A DNA stretch of 46,288 bases, taken from NCBI GenBank assembly GCA_029213065.1, contig JARGPH010000018.1, positions 62,167 to 108,454 on the forward strand, in the 5' to 3' direction. How positions within the stretch are numbered: position 1 is the stretch's first letter; every line of letters begins with the position of its first letter. The notes under the pieces are model-generated. The model worked only from the letters and a program-made list of their open reading frames with translations. It made no database searches and was not told where the DNA came from. A program made the position numbers and the translations under genes. The stretch comes from Verrucomicrobiales bacterium (GTDB lineage Bacteria; Verrucomicrobiota; Verrucomicrobiia; Verrucomicrobiales; DEV007). Positions 6,869-14,692 of this stretch are shown here, one piece after another.

Positions 6869-8884
6869 TTAGAGGATCTCTTCAATCGTTACCAGCCAGT
6901 TCATTTGATGGATTGGCGGGAGTTCGGCGGGGCTTCTCAGTGATTTTAGCTCGGCGCGAATGTTGTTGCTGGGAATATTGTCTCCGTCGGCCCGTTGAAT
7001 ATCGAGCAGATTGACGGTTTTCGTTTGATCCGTTTCCAGGCTGTTTAACTGCCCGGTTATTTTGACGTTCCCGTCAAATCCGAGGACATCGCCGAATCGC
7101 TTTTCGGGAGCGAAGAGTGAAAGCGGTGGGTAGAATTCGGCTCCGGCAGCGAGCCCTGAATTGGATGGCGGTGTGACGGCTACGGTGTTGATCGATTCGG
7201 AGATATAGAGTCGAAGGTTGGTTACAATGGAGAGCCCCTTGCTGAATGCGCTGAGGTCCTTTCCTCCTCTCAGTGAGACCCCGAAGCCCAGGAGACTCTC
7301 AAGATCCAGATCAATGAGGTTGCCCAGCGTCTCAACCTTGAAGCCGATGTAGATGGAGTTGTTTACCGATACATCGGCAGCATCTCCGAGGGTTTCGAGG
7401 AAACCCGGAAGCCTTTCGAGGTTGCTGACGAGGGCCAGTCTCGTGTCTTCAAGCAATTCGGTCTGAAAGGGGAAAACGTCTCCATTGCTCTCGCCTTCGG
7501 CTGGCCAGTTTACGCCCCGTTCGAAACTGAGCGATTTCGTGTTGCCCGATTTGTCGATGTAACTGAATTCAAACTCGAGAGGAAGGGGGGAAGAGAGAAG
7601 GTTCAATGGATTGAGCCGCTTCAAGTGCACATTGACCGTCATCGCTGTCTGATTTGCAGCGCGGCTGTAGTCATTCCATCCCGTCGGTGAGATTCGCAGG
7701 CTGCGGTCGCCATCTGATTGCTTTACGAGGCTGTCAGCGCCTCTGTTAATGGGAACGAATGCTACTTTGCCGACGTTTCCTCCCTGAGAGGCCGCGTGGA
7801 AATCCGATTGCGACTCCAGGCCGCGTTTCTCGCGCTCTCCGAGTGCATCGAAATCCGCTTCCACCGCATTCCCGTCGACTGAGGTTGCCCCGCCAATGGA
7901 AACCGTCTTTCCAGCGGAGAGACCCCCTCCTGAAAGTGCAACCGTTCCTTTAGTCTGAATCTCGTTGGCATAGACGCCTCCTTCGACGCTGATGTTTTCC
8001 CAATCGTTCCCGTTGCCATACTGCCCCAAATTCAGGATCGTCGCAGCGGAAAGTGGAATTTGAGAGGGAACCTCATAGATAGAGAGAACATACGTTTTCT
8101 TCACTGCAGCGATGCCGCTTGCGGACTCAGAGTCAGCGCCGAAATTCAGAGAGAAGATCCACCAGTTTCTTTTTGCCACGAAGAGTTCCCCGGGACGCTT
8201 GTATCCGAATTTGATGTCGGGATACTGCAGTAAATTGAAGTCGGGGTACAGGTCCGGGGAAAGTGAGAGGCCCTTCTGATACCAGTTCACATAGATTTTA
8301 TCCTGTGAAATGATGGGATATCTTTTGTCGAGAAGGTAATCCGAATAGCTGACCCGCAACGCAGCGGGAACTTCCGAGCTGAGTTCCGGCTGTCCCAGCA
8401 TCATATACTCCCACCAGTTGCCGCCGTTGACGTGATTGAAGGTATTGTCCCGCGTTTCCGACGGGGCGATGACGAGCTCTTCCATTTTGGTGAAATCGAG
8501 CTGCCCCGTGTTCGCTGAGATAGCATTGCCGAGATTGAGTGCCGTAACCAGCGCGGGGGAAACTGTTTCTTCCGCGTTCGCCAGACTTGCGGCCTCCTGA
8601 AAGATCCGGTTCCAGGTGAAGTCGCTGGCGTTGGACTGTGAGCCTGACTTCATTGCCCCGATCGCCTTGTTGGGAACGATATGAAGGAGGGCGCTCAGCA
8701 TCGCGTCCTCTTTCTGAGAGAAATCCTGTTTAACCTGCGCTCTCGCCTGCGTTTGTGTGCTCGTAAGGTTACCGCGCAGCGCGAAGGTGGTCATCGCGAT
8801 GATGAGCAGTGAGACGCCCGAAACGACCGCGAAAGTTGTGTAGCCGCTTTCTTTTCTCCGTAGGTGTGATTTGTCGAACTCCAT
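6869..8884 (-). CDS. large PilX-like pilus-associated protein, copy 1 of tandem pair
   Basis: This 671-residue paralog of the next gene has the same architecture: RRKESGYTTFAVVSG start, one N-terminal hydrophobic helix, and a large exported domain ending LPPIHQMNWLVTIEEIL. Its start overlaps the stop of the upstream pseudopilin gene by one base (TAATG), so it belongs to the same transcript as the pilin-like genes. The two copies diverge most at about residues 430-560, where this copy has extra residues (LKRLNPLNLLSSPLP). That suggests an exposed region under different selection. The lack of Glu at +5 and the large size argue against a shaft pilin; a tip or surface component is more likely. 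Function is inferred only from context. Confidence 0.8.
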   Translation of the reverse strand: MEFDKSHLRRKESGYTTFAVVSGVSLLIIAMTTFALRGNLTSTQTQARAQVKQDFSQKEDAMLSALLHIVPNKAIGAMKSGSQSNASDFTWNRIFQEAASLANAEETVSPALVTALNLGNAISANTGQLDFTKMEELVIAPSETRDNTFNHVNGGNWWEYMMLGQPELSSEVPAALRVSYSDYLLDKRYPIISQDKIYVNWYQKGLSLSPDLYPDFNLLQYPDIKFGYKRPGELFVAKRNWWIFSLNFGADSESASGIAAVKKTYVLSIYEVPSQIPLSAATILNLGQYGNGNDWENISVEGGVYANEIQTKGTVALSGGGLSAGKTVSIGGATSVDGNAVEADFDALGEREKRGLESQSDFHAASQGGNVGKVAFVPINRGADSLVKQSDGDRSLRISPTGWNDYSRAANQTAMTVNVHLKRLNPLNLLSSPLPLEFEFSYIDKSGNTKSLSFERGVNWPAEGESNGDVFPFQTELLEDTRLALVSNLERLPGFLETLGDAADVSVNNSIYIGFKVETLGNLIDLDLESLLGFGVSLRGGKDLSAFSKGLSIVTNLRLYISESINTVAVTPPSNSGLAAGAEFYPPLSLFAPEKRFGDVLGFDGNVKITGQLNSLETDQTKTVNLLDIQRADGDNIPSNNIRAELKSLRSPAELPPIHQMNWLVTIEEIL

Positions 8885-9420
8885 TACTCGGGGTTCCCTG
8901 CGTAAGTGATTTCATCACCGTTCGGGCCGGTAATGGTGACGATTAGGATGCCGAAACTGTTGTCGAACACGATATTCTCCGGCTGTGATGAGACGGTCCA
9001 GCGCGGGGTGGAGGACCAGGCCGTTGTGTCGCCATCCTTAAGATAGTAGTTCAGTTCTTTCGAATCGTTACGTTCTTCAAAGGCGACGATACCGTCCTGA
9101 GTGGAACCGTCAGGGTTTCTGAATCGCAGACGGAGGGCCTTGCCTCCACTTCGAACCGCGTTGCTGAAATTCTTGGCTGAATCGAGATTCGCAAAGATAC
9201 GATAGTTGTCTGCACGGCTCGTCAGCGAGGTGAGAAGGGTGTTTACCTGAGGGGCTTCGTCGCGAAGAAAGCTGAATTGCCCCAATGCCTGACCGAAAGA
9301 CAATTGTTGCTGAAGAAGGATAAGAAGTACCCCGGCAATCGTGAGTGTCATCGAGAGCGCCAACGTCATCTCGATAAGAGTGAACCCCCGGCGCGATACT
9401 GTTCTCAGGTGAATGGTCAT
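8884..9420 (-). CDS. prepilin-type pseudopilin with canonical cleavage motif
   Basis: This 178-residue protein has a typical prepilin leader: basic MTIHLRTVSRRG, cleavage at RRG|FTLIEMTLALS with Glu at +5, and a hydrophobic helix to about residue 38. The remainder is a soluble domain with a likely beta-rich C-terminal half (IVTITGPNGDEITYAG). Its size fits a GspJ- or PilW-like minor pseudopilin. Start and stop overlap both neighbours (ATGA with the upstream gene, TAATG with the downstream one), showing tight translational coupling in the cassette. In verrucomicrobial prepilin cassettes several such proteins of different size occur side by side; this may be the one that starts tip assembly, but that is an inference. 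Confidence 0.82.
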   Translation of the reverse strand: MTIHLRTVSRRGFTLIEMTLALSMTLTIAGVLLILLQQQLSFGQALGQFSFLRDEAPQVNTLLTSLTSRADNYRIFANLDSAKNFSNAVRSGGKALRLRFRNPDGSTQDGIVAFEERNDSKELNYYLKDGDTTAWSSTPRWTVSSQPENIVFDNSFGILIVTITGPNGDEITYAGNPE

Positions 9421-9899
9421 CGCACGCGCAGGGTTGTCCGGGATTTGACATACTGTCTCGGGCCGATGTTATAGACCAGCAACGATTCGAGTTTCCATGC
9501 CTCCGAGCTGCTGGGGTTGCTCGTTGCTGTTCCTGTTCCGCCAGCAGAATTCAGGTTATTGGCATCGGGGAAACGTGTTCGGTGAAGGGTCGCTGTGACA
9601 TCCTTTGCGCCTGGAAGTTTTCCAACCACCACCTGAGTAGTAGCGATGGATGGGTAGGTCGGCCAGGGGGAACTGTTGGAAACGGCGAGCTCGAAGGGGA
9701 TCCTCGAACTCATTGCCGTCTCTCTGGTAATGTAGGCATCCGTCATCGCCTGTTTAACCGTCCATGAAAGACTCGAAGTCGTCACCGTGGAGGCTTTCAG
9801 GCTTAGCAGTGAGACGGTCACCAATGCGGCGAAGCTCAGCGCAATATCGACGAGTGCTGAGCCTCTTTCGCGGCTTCGATTTGAATTGGTGAGTCTCAT
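9417..9899 (-). CDS. prepilin-like protein with Asp at +5
   Basis: This 160-residue protein has the layout of a minor pilin: a basic leader (RLTNSNRSRERG), then G|SALVDIALSFAALV and a hydrophobic helix to about residue 35. Position +5 after the predicted cleavage site is Asp rather than the usual Glu, and +1 is Ser rather than Phe/Leu/Met. Minor pseudopilins with altered +5 residues exist (GspK-type proteins lack it), so it may still be processed. The soluble part is rich in Thr, Ser and Asn. Its stop overlaps the next pseudopilin start (ATGA), and it follows the secreted 342-residue protein by 19 bases. Confidence 0.75.
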   Translation of the reverse strand: MRLTNSNRSRERGSALVDIALSFAALVTVSLLSLKASTVTTSSLSWTVKQAMTDAYITRETAMSSRIPFELAVSNSSPWPTYPSIATTQVVVGKLPGAKDVTATLHRTRFPDANNLNSAGGTGTATSNPSSSEAWKLESLLVYNIGPRQYVKSRTTLRVR

Positions 9900-9918
9900 G
9901 GGGAGCAGGCTTATTTCG

Positions 9919-10947
9919 TTACTCGATACTGGTAACGTTGCCGTTCACGCTGATGGTTTTTTCCACCTCAAACGTTCTGTAAGCGAGACGATCGGCACCG
10001 AAAGGAGTCACCGTAATTACTTCGATGGTGTAGGTGCCGTCCTCCGGAATGAGGTCGTCCCAGTTGCGTGCCCAGATATTCTTATTTCGAGGTGTGGAAC
10101 TGTCGTAGTGAAAGGAGGACCCGGAAATCAGCGTTCCTACGGTTCCCAGTACCGCGGGCCCTTCGTAAATTTGAGCGTAGGTGTGTGAGTCGGGATAGAG
10201 ATCTTTCACTCGAAATTTAACATCGGGGGTCTTTCCCCGGATGAGGTCACCATCCTCGAGGCCTGTGATGATAGTGTATGCCACAGGCCATACCTGAACG
10301 AAAAGAGAATCCAGCTGTGATTCTTCTGCTTCATAGTCAGCAAGGGAGAATACCGAGAATCTTTCTTCACCGCGAATCTCGGTTCGAACAGAGCCGGGAA
10401 TGGATGAAACATCATACTCAAACTCGTATTCACCATTCGCATCAATCGATCCCTGAGTAAGGAGTGTGGCGTCTCCCCGATCAATGTCGATACCGTCTCC
10501 GTTGTCACCGTATGATTGGACATGGCGGAGCAACTTGACTGATTTGGCAGCTTCAGGTGCAGAGGGGTCGGAGCTCAACCCGGTTACCGTGATATTGACG
10601 GTGAAGGGGCGGTCTGCTCTTGTTCGAGGAATAACGGTATAGGGGTCGTCAGAAGTGATCCTTACTTCCGCGACCGGAATGTAAGAGTTCACATACGTGG
10701 TATCCAACAGGTAGCTCGTCAAAGGGCTTGCTTTCACTGCCCAGAGTTCAAAGCGGGCTCCGTTGGGGTTGATCTCCAGCTCGGAGCGCTGACTGCCTTC
10801 CTGGGGAACCGTTGTGTCCCATTCGAGTTCATCGGGAAGCTGAATTTGCCTCACGAAAAACGTGTAATCGTCGCTATCACTGCGCGCGGAGCCCGGGCAC
10901 AAAAGTGAAGCAGTGAAGAGGATCAGGAAAAGGGAATGGTATTTCAT
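9919..10947 (-). CDS. secreted protein with Ig-like C-terminal region
   Basis: This 342-residue protein has a clear signal peptide (hydrophobic to about residue 20, likely cleavage near GSARS|DSDD). The mature part is beta-rich. The C-terminal ~125 residues (from about TGLEDGDLIRGKTPDVKF) look like an Ig-like or fibronectin-type fold in which a stated property is followed by DGTYTIEVITVTP. No enzyme motif is seen. The start overlaps the upstream gene stop (ATGA). Placed directly before three prepilin-like genes, it may be a periplasmic or surface partner of the appendage. The family is not recognised. Confidence 0.75.
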   Translation of the reverse strand: MKYHSLFLILFTASLLCPGSARSDSDDYTFFVRQIQLPDELEWDTTVPQEGSQRSELEINPNGARFELWAVKASPLTSYLLDTTYVNSYIPVAEVRITSDDPYTVIPRTRADRPFTVNITVTGLSSDPSAPEAAKSVKLLRHVQSYGDNGDGIDIDRGDATLLTQGSIDANGEYEFEYDVSSIPGSVRTEIRGEERFSVFSLADYEAEESQLDSLFVQVWPVAYTIITGLEDGDLIRGKTPDVKFRVKDLYPDSHTYAQIYEGPAVLGTVGTLISGSSFHYDSSTPRNKNIWARNWDDLIPEDGTYTIEVITVTPFGADRLAYRTFEVEKTISVNGNVTSIE

Positions 10948-11540
10948 TTCCGGTAAATTACGGGTTTCATGTCGAGGCGGGATGGGATCTCTTCCTCAGT
11001 TTTCTGGGGAAGCACGGAAATCGGCCCCCCCTGGTAGGTCGCGATTACTATTGAATTGCTCTCACCGATTGATTTGATGATGGCCTCGCTGAAGGGAACG
11101 TGCCCCAGAGCCTGGTCCCGGCTTACTTCGATCGTGCGAATCCATCCACGATTGGCGCTGAAAAACTCCTGGAAGTTCTTCACTTTTACATTGGGTTTCT
11201 CACCAATTCGATCGCTCAGCTTTTCGGGGGTGAAGAGCACCGATTTTTTCGGGACGAGGGTGAGCAGGCCGTTGTAGGAGATTATCGTGGAGCTTTTGAT
11301 TAGATCGCGACTTGCCGTCTTCTTTGCCGGGTCTACCTCAAGGTTGCCTTTGGGAGGTCCCAGGTCGCGGATTGGATCTTTTTGTTGTGCCATCCGGAGC
11401 CTTTGGCTCAGCGCATTATTGCTGGTAACTTCCCGCATATTCATCACTTTGGACTGTTGAGCGGGCTGCTCTGCCTCTGTATAAAAAGGTGCCGCGCTGA
11501 AAGCTAGAGCAGTGAGTAAGTGGAAGTATGAGTATTTCAT
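10944..11540 (-). CDS. small secreted protein of unknown function
   Basis: I do not recognise this protein. Two in-frame ATGs are possible: 11561 and 11540. I chose the second because it begins directly at a signal peptide (MKYSYFHLLTALAFSAAP, cleavage near TEA|EQP), giving 198 residues. The mature part has a charged N-terminal half (QRLRMAQQKDP) and a predicted alpha/beta region with NRGWIRTIEVSRDQALG and IVIATYQGGPISVLP. The text around 'GLLTLVPKKSVLFTPEKL' suggests a repeating strand-turn pattern. The stop overlaps the next start. It is the second gene of the cassette and probably acts in the periplasm or outer envelope. Confidence 0.7.
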   Translation of the reverse strand: MKYSYFHLLTALAFSAAPFYTEAEQPAQQSKVMNMREVTSNNALSQRLRMAQQKDPIRDLGPPKGNLEVDPAKKTASRDLIKSSTIISYNGLLTLVPKKSVLFTPEKLSDRIGEKPNVKVKNFQEFFSANRGWIRTIEVSRDQALGHVPFSEAIIKSIGESNSIVIATYQGGPISVLPQKTEEEIPSRLDMKPVIYRK

Positions 11541-11584
11541 GGCTAAAGTCAGGGATCGCATCCGTCCTCTGAAATAAATGAGGA

Positions 11585-12331
11585 CTACTGTTGGCGTCTG
11601 CCGTCTGAGCCTTCGACGACTTCATCGTAGAAAGTGAGCAATACCGCCAAATCCTGAAGATCCCAGCCGTCGTCGTTGCGATTGGTATGGGTAAGTTCCA
11701 TTAGATAAATGATGTCTCTCGGCCCGATATCGACTCGTCCGTCCTCATCGAGATACGGGCTGATGAAAGCCTGAATCGTCGGCGCCTGGTGCATAGGCGT
11801 CGTTGTCGGAGGTATATCTCCCGCCTTGAGCGCGATTACATTGTAATTGTGATTGGTTGTGCTGAACCAAGTGCCCCAGCTGCGATCGTGGTAATACCGG
11901 CCTCCGATATTGATTGCCTTGCCTTCTTCGACAACCTGTGTGAAAACGACCTCAGAAGGATCGATGTCATAGTTGGAGCCGTAGAAGATTCGATTGTAAC
12001 TCCGGTTATTGTAACTCAGTTGGCATTCTGCAGGGACATAGTAGAGGCGACCACCGGAGTAGTAGGTGACGCCGCAACCTAACATCTTGACGTCCATAAT
12101 GAGATCGCGCTTGGGAGTGATTGTTCCCGGGGGATCCACTTCGAGCACTTCGGTAATCGTTTCGGGAATCACGATATCCCACGTGAGCTGAGGGCGTGTT
12201 CCTGCCTGGACGATAGTAGGGTATGCCGAGAGAGTACCCACGGGGATGGAAGGGGACTCATCTTGAGCCTGTGTGGAACCACCCCAGAGGAGGATTGCTA
12301 CCGTAAGTGTAAAGAATATTCTAAAATTCAT
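11585..12331 (-). CDS. secreted protein with acidic EF-hand/dockerin-like segments
   Basis: This 248-residue protein has a signal peptide (FFTLTVAILLWGGSTQA|QDES). The C-terminal ~60 residues carry two acidic loops each followed by a hydrophobic helix: DEDGRVDIGPRDIIYL and NRNDDGWDLQDLAVLL. The spacing is reminiscent of the calcium loops of dockerins/EF-hands, though some ligand positions are missing. The middle contains many Tyr/Asn pairs and two Cys (GCGVTYY, ECQLSY) that could be disulfide-linked. It is the first gene of the leftward cassette and is preceded by a promoter-like sequence, so it probably heads the transcript. Ca-dependent surface binding is possible, but not shown. Confidence 0.72.
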   Translation of the reverse strand: MNFRIFFTLTVAILLWGGSTQAQDESPSIPVGTLSAYPTIVQAGTRPQLTWDIVIPETITEVLEVDPPGTITPKRDLIMDVKMLGCGVTYYSGGRLYYVPAECQLSYNNRSYNRIFYGSNYDIDPSEVVFTQVVEEGKAINIGGRYYHDRSWGTWFSTTNHNYNVIALKAGDIPPTTTPMHQAPTIQAFISPYLDEDGRVDIGPRDIIYLMELTHTNRNDDGWDLQDLAVLLTFYDEVVEGSDGRRQQ

Positions 12332-12391
12332 TTTCGATCTGTTGAGTGTTGTGTGGGTCGGGAGCTCTTGAAAAGTTCTCCTTCACCTAAA

Positions 12392-12419
12392 AATATAGCG
12401 ATATTTAAAACAAAAGCAA
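12392..12419 (-). promoter_or_regulatory. predicted sigma70-type promoter of the prepilin cassette
   Basis: On the minus strand a TTGCTT hexamer (12419-12414), a 16-base spacer and TATATT (12397-12392) lie about 60 bases upstream of the first cassette gene. The -10 and spacer match those of the promoter predicted upstream of the ABC operon. A small palindrome (AAATAT-AGCG-ATATTT) overlaps the -10 and might be an operator. Confidence 0.45.
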
Positions 12420-12527
12420 TAAGAATAATAATTACCATACTTTGAGTAATTACCATCAGGATCCGGCACGTCGTGATGGAAAAGAGCTCAGACTAACGAT
12501 GGAACCTTGTTCGAACCTTCCTGGATC

Positions 12528-12571
12528 TACGCTTCAAGAGGATTGAAGTGTCTTAGCGTAAAGGGGGGGGG
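12528..12571. other. hairpin and G9 run downstream of tamA
   Basis: Downstream of the tamA reading frame are nested inverted repeats: outer TACGCT (12528-12533) with AGCGTA (12555-12560), and inner CTTCAA with TTGAAG around GAGGA. Nine consecutive G follow on the plus strand (12563-12571). Transcripts from tamA would read this as a C-run then a hairpin without a T-tract, so it is not a standard intrinsic terminator; it may instead protect the mRNA end. Confidence 0.3.
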
Positions 12572-12596
12572 CAGCGGTGTGATCTGTGGAAGCCCT

Positions 12597-14677
12597 CTAA
12601 TAAGAGAAGCCGAATCCAATGTGGAGCGTTCCACTCGGTTCGCCGATGCGCTGATCGGGATTGTGGCCATACTCAAGCTTGAGGGGGCCAATCGGGGTTT
12701 CGTAGCGAATCCCGAGACCGACCGCGTAACGCAAGTTGTCGAGACTGGCGTCGTCAGCGTCGTAGATTAAATTCCCGGCGTCGGCAAAGGGAACAATGCT
12801 GAGCCCTTCGAACTGCTTCACCGGGATTTCGTACTCGATATTGAATGTTGTGTAGAACTCGCCGCCAACGGGGTAGCCATTGACGTCCGTCATTCCCAAT
12901 CCGCGTTCATCGAAACTTCTCACGCTTTGAGCGCCGCCATTGAAGAATCTCAAGTCGATGGGAATCGCTGTCGTGTCTCCTATTGGGGAAATCATCCCGG
13001 CCCGTGCCGCGAGGCGGAGAGTGTGATCACCGACGGGATGATAGTAGCCGAGACGACCTGTCGCTTTGAAGAACTCCGTTTCACTGGCGATCGCCGAAGA
13101 GGCAATACTCATCGATCCCTGCGCGATGTAGCCGGATCTCGGATTACGAGGCTGATCGCGCCGGTCGTGGGTCATTGAAACACCCACCGAGTGCGCAAAG
13201 TATTCGCGGTCACCGAGGAAAGCGGCCTGAATATCAGCATCGTGAACATCGGTGTAGCTGGCCTCACCGAAGAGGGCAACGCTGTCTTTCATCTGCCGTC
13301 CGAAGCGTTTCGTCAGAGAATACCGGCCACCGGTTTGAAATTTCTCGTAGCCTTCTTCACTTCGATTGATCGCAAACAAGCCGGCACGGAACTCGGAATC
13401 CGTATTCAAAAACCAGGGATCAATGAATTCCACCTCGCCGCGAGCACCGCGCTTTGAGAATTCCAGCTCGGCATCGATCTTTCGCACACTCCCGAACAAG
13501 TTCAGGTTTCGGAACTCAAATCCTCCAATCGCTCCTTCGTAATTGGTAAAGCCACCGTATACACCGAGTTGCCGCGAATACCCCTCCTCGACATCGACAT
13601 TGAGGGCGAAGGTGCCGTCCTCCTGTTCGACGACATCGGTCCGGACGGTCTCGAACGCGCCGGTTTCGAGCAGCTCCTCGACTTCCTTGTTGGTGCCGTC
13701 GGGGGAGTAGGGCTGGTCGACCAACTCGGCGAAGTGTTTGTCGAAAAAGCTGTCAGTGACTTTGCTGTTGCCGCTCACATTGACGCCCGAAAGCTGCACA
13801 GGAGGGCCCCAGTCTGCCGAAACGACGAGATTGACCGTTTCAAGTTCACCCGCGGAAAGTCGCGCTGCTGCTGCTGCTGTTCTTCGTGTTGGCCGTGCTC
13901 TGACTCGGTTACATCGACCGTGGCATGGTAGAACCCGGCATCGACCGCTATCGCTCTCAGTCTCGAAGCGAGCTTGGGAGGGATCGCGGCACTGAAGGTC
14001 GTCGTTTCATATTCTTTTCGAATGTCCTCATACTTTTTGGCCATTTCATCGGAAGGCGCTTCGGGAAAAGCAATCGTTCCGACCTGATGCTGTCTCCCTT
14101 CCTCAATCGATACGAGAAGATCGGTTCTCCCGGAGTGCTCAGTGGTCTCGAGCTCAATCGCGACGCTCTCATAGCCGAGCAATTGATAAAACTCATCGAC
14201 CCGTGCCTGACCTGATTTGATATCAGGAGCGACGTAGGGCATCTCATCATCAACCTCGAGTTTCATGCGCTTCCTCGTCGCTGATGTGATCAGTTCGCGC
14301 ACCGCATCGTCCTCGAGAGCGGTGTTTCCGGTCACGCTGATTTCGCCGAGTCGCTGGGTATTGCCTTCGGAAACGGTGAGTAGAATTCGATCTCCATCGA
14401 GTTTCCATTCGACGGTGGCATTCTGATAACCGCGGTCGCGGAGGGCATTCTCAAGGAAATAGGAGACGTCATCGGCTTTCGCCATGCTCGCGTTGGTGGA
14501 CTCGATGAAAGTGATCTGATCTCTCACCCAGTCCCGTGCGTCGTCTTCACTGATCGAACTCAGCCCTTGCATAACAACCTGGCCAGCCGCTTTCGCGTTG
14601 GCGCAAAAAAGTGCAATACCTAGCGCCAGCGCGCAGGTAAGCCCGATTTTGATGGTTGGTTTCGTTCGAATTCGCAT
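12597..14677 (-). pseudogene. tamA: TamA/BamA-family outer-membrane protein, interrupted by a frameshift
   Basis: The product would be an outer-membrane Omp85-family protein that works with TamB. The first part (from 14677) has a signal peptide (about 30 residues) and POTRA-type repeats (GEISVTGNTALEDDAVRELI). The second part, in another frame, continues a POTRA (VQLSGVNVSGNSKVTD) and then the beta-barrel (FIDPWFLN; the QSVRSFDERGLG loop; and a C-terminal strand ending in HIGFGFSY). The first frame runs off into a nonsense tail (FRQTGALLCSFRASM) while the second frame already reads LSAGELETVNLVVSADWG upstream of its first GTG. The switch lies near a CAG run at 13855-13880 and needs a one-base gain. 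Either the gene is broken, or the assembly has lost one base. Total span otherwise fits TamA (~690 residues). It lies 15 bases after tamB. Confidence 0.8.
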
Positions 14678-14692
14678 GGGAGGGGAGTCACC

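Noticed and set aside
13800-13900. programmed -1 frameshift in tamA
   Set aside because: No X-XXY-YYZ slippery heptamer was seen in the region where both frames are open near the break; a lost base or true mutation is simpler.
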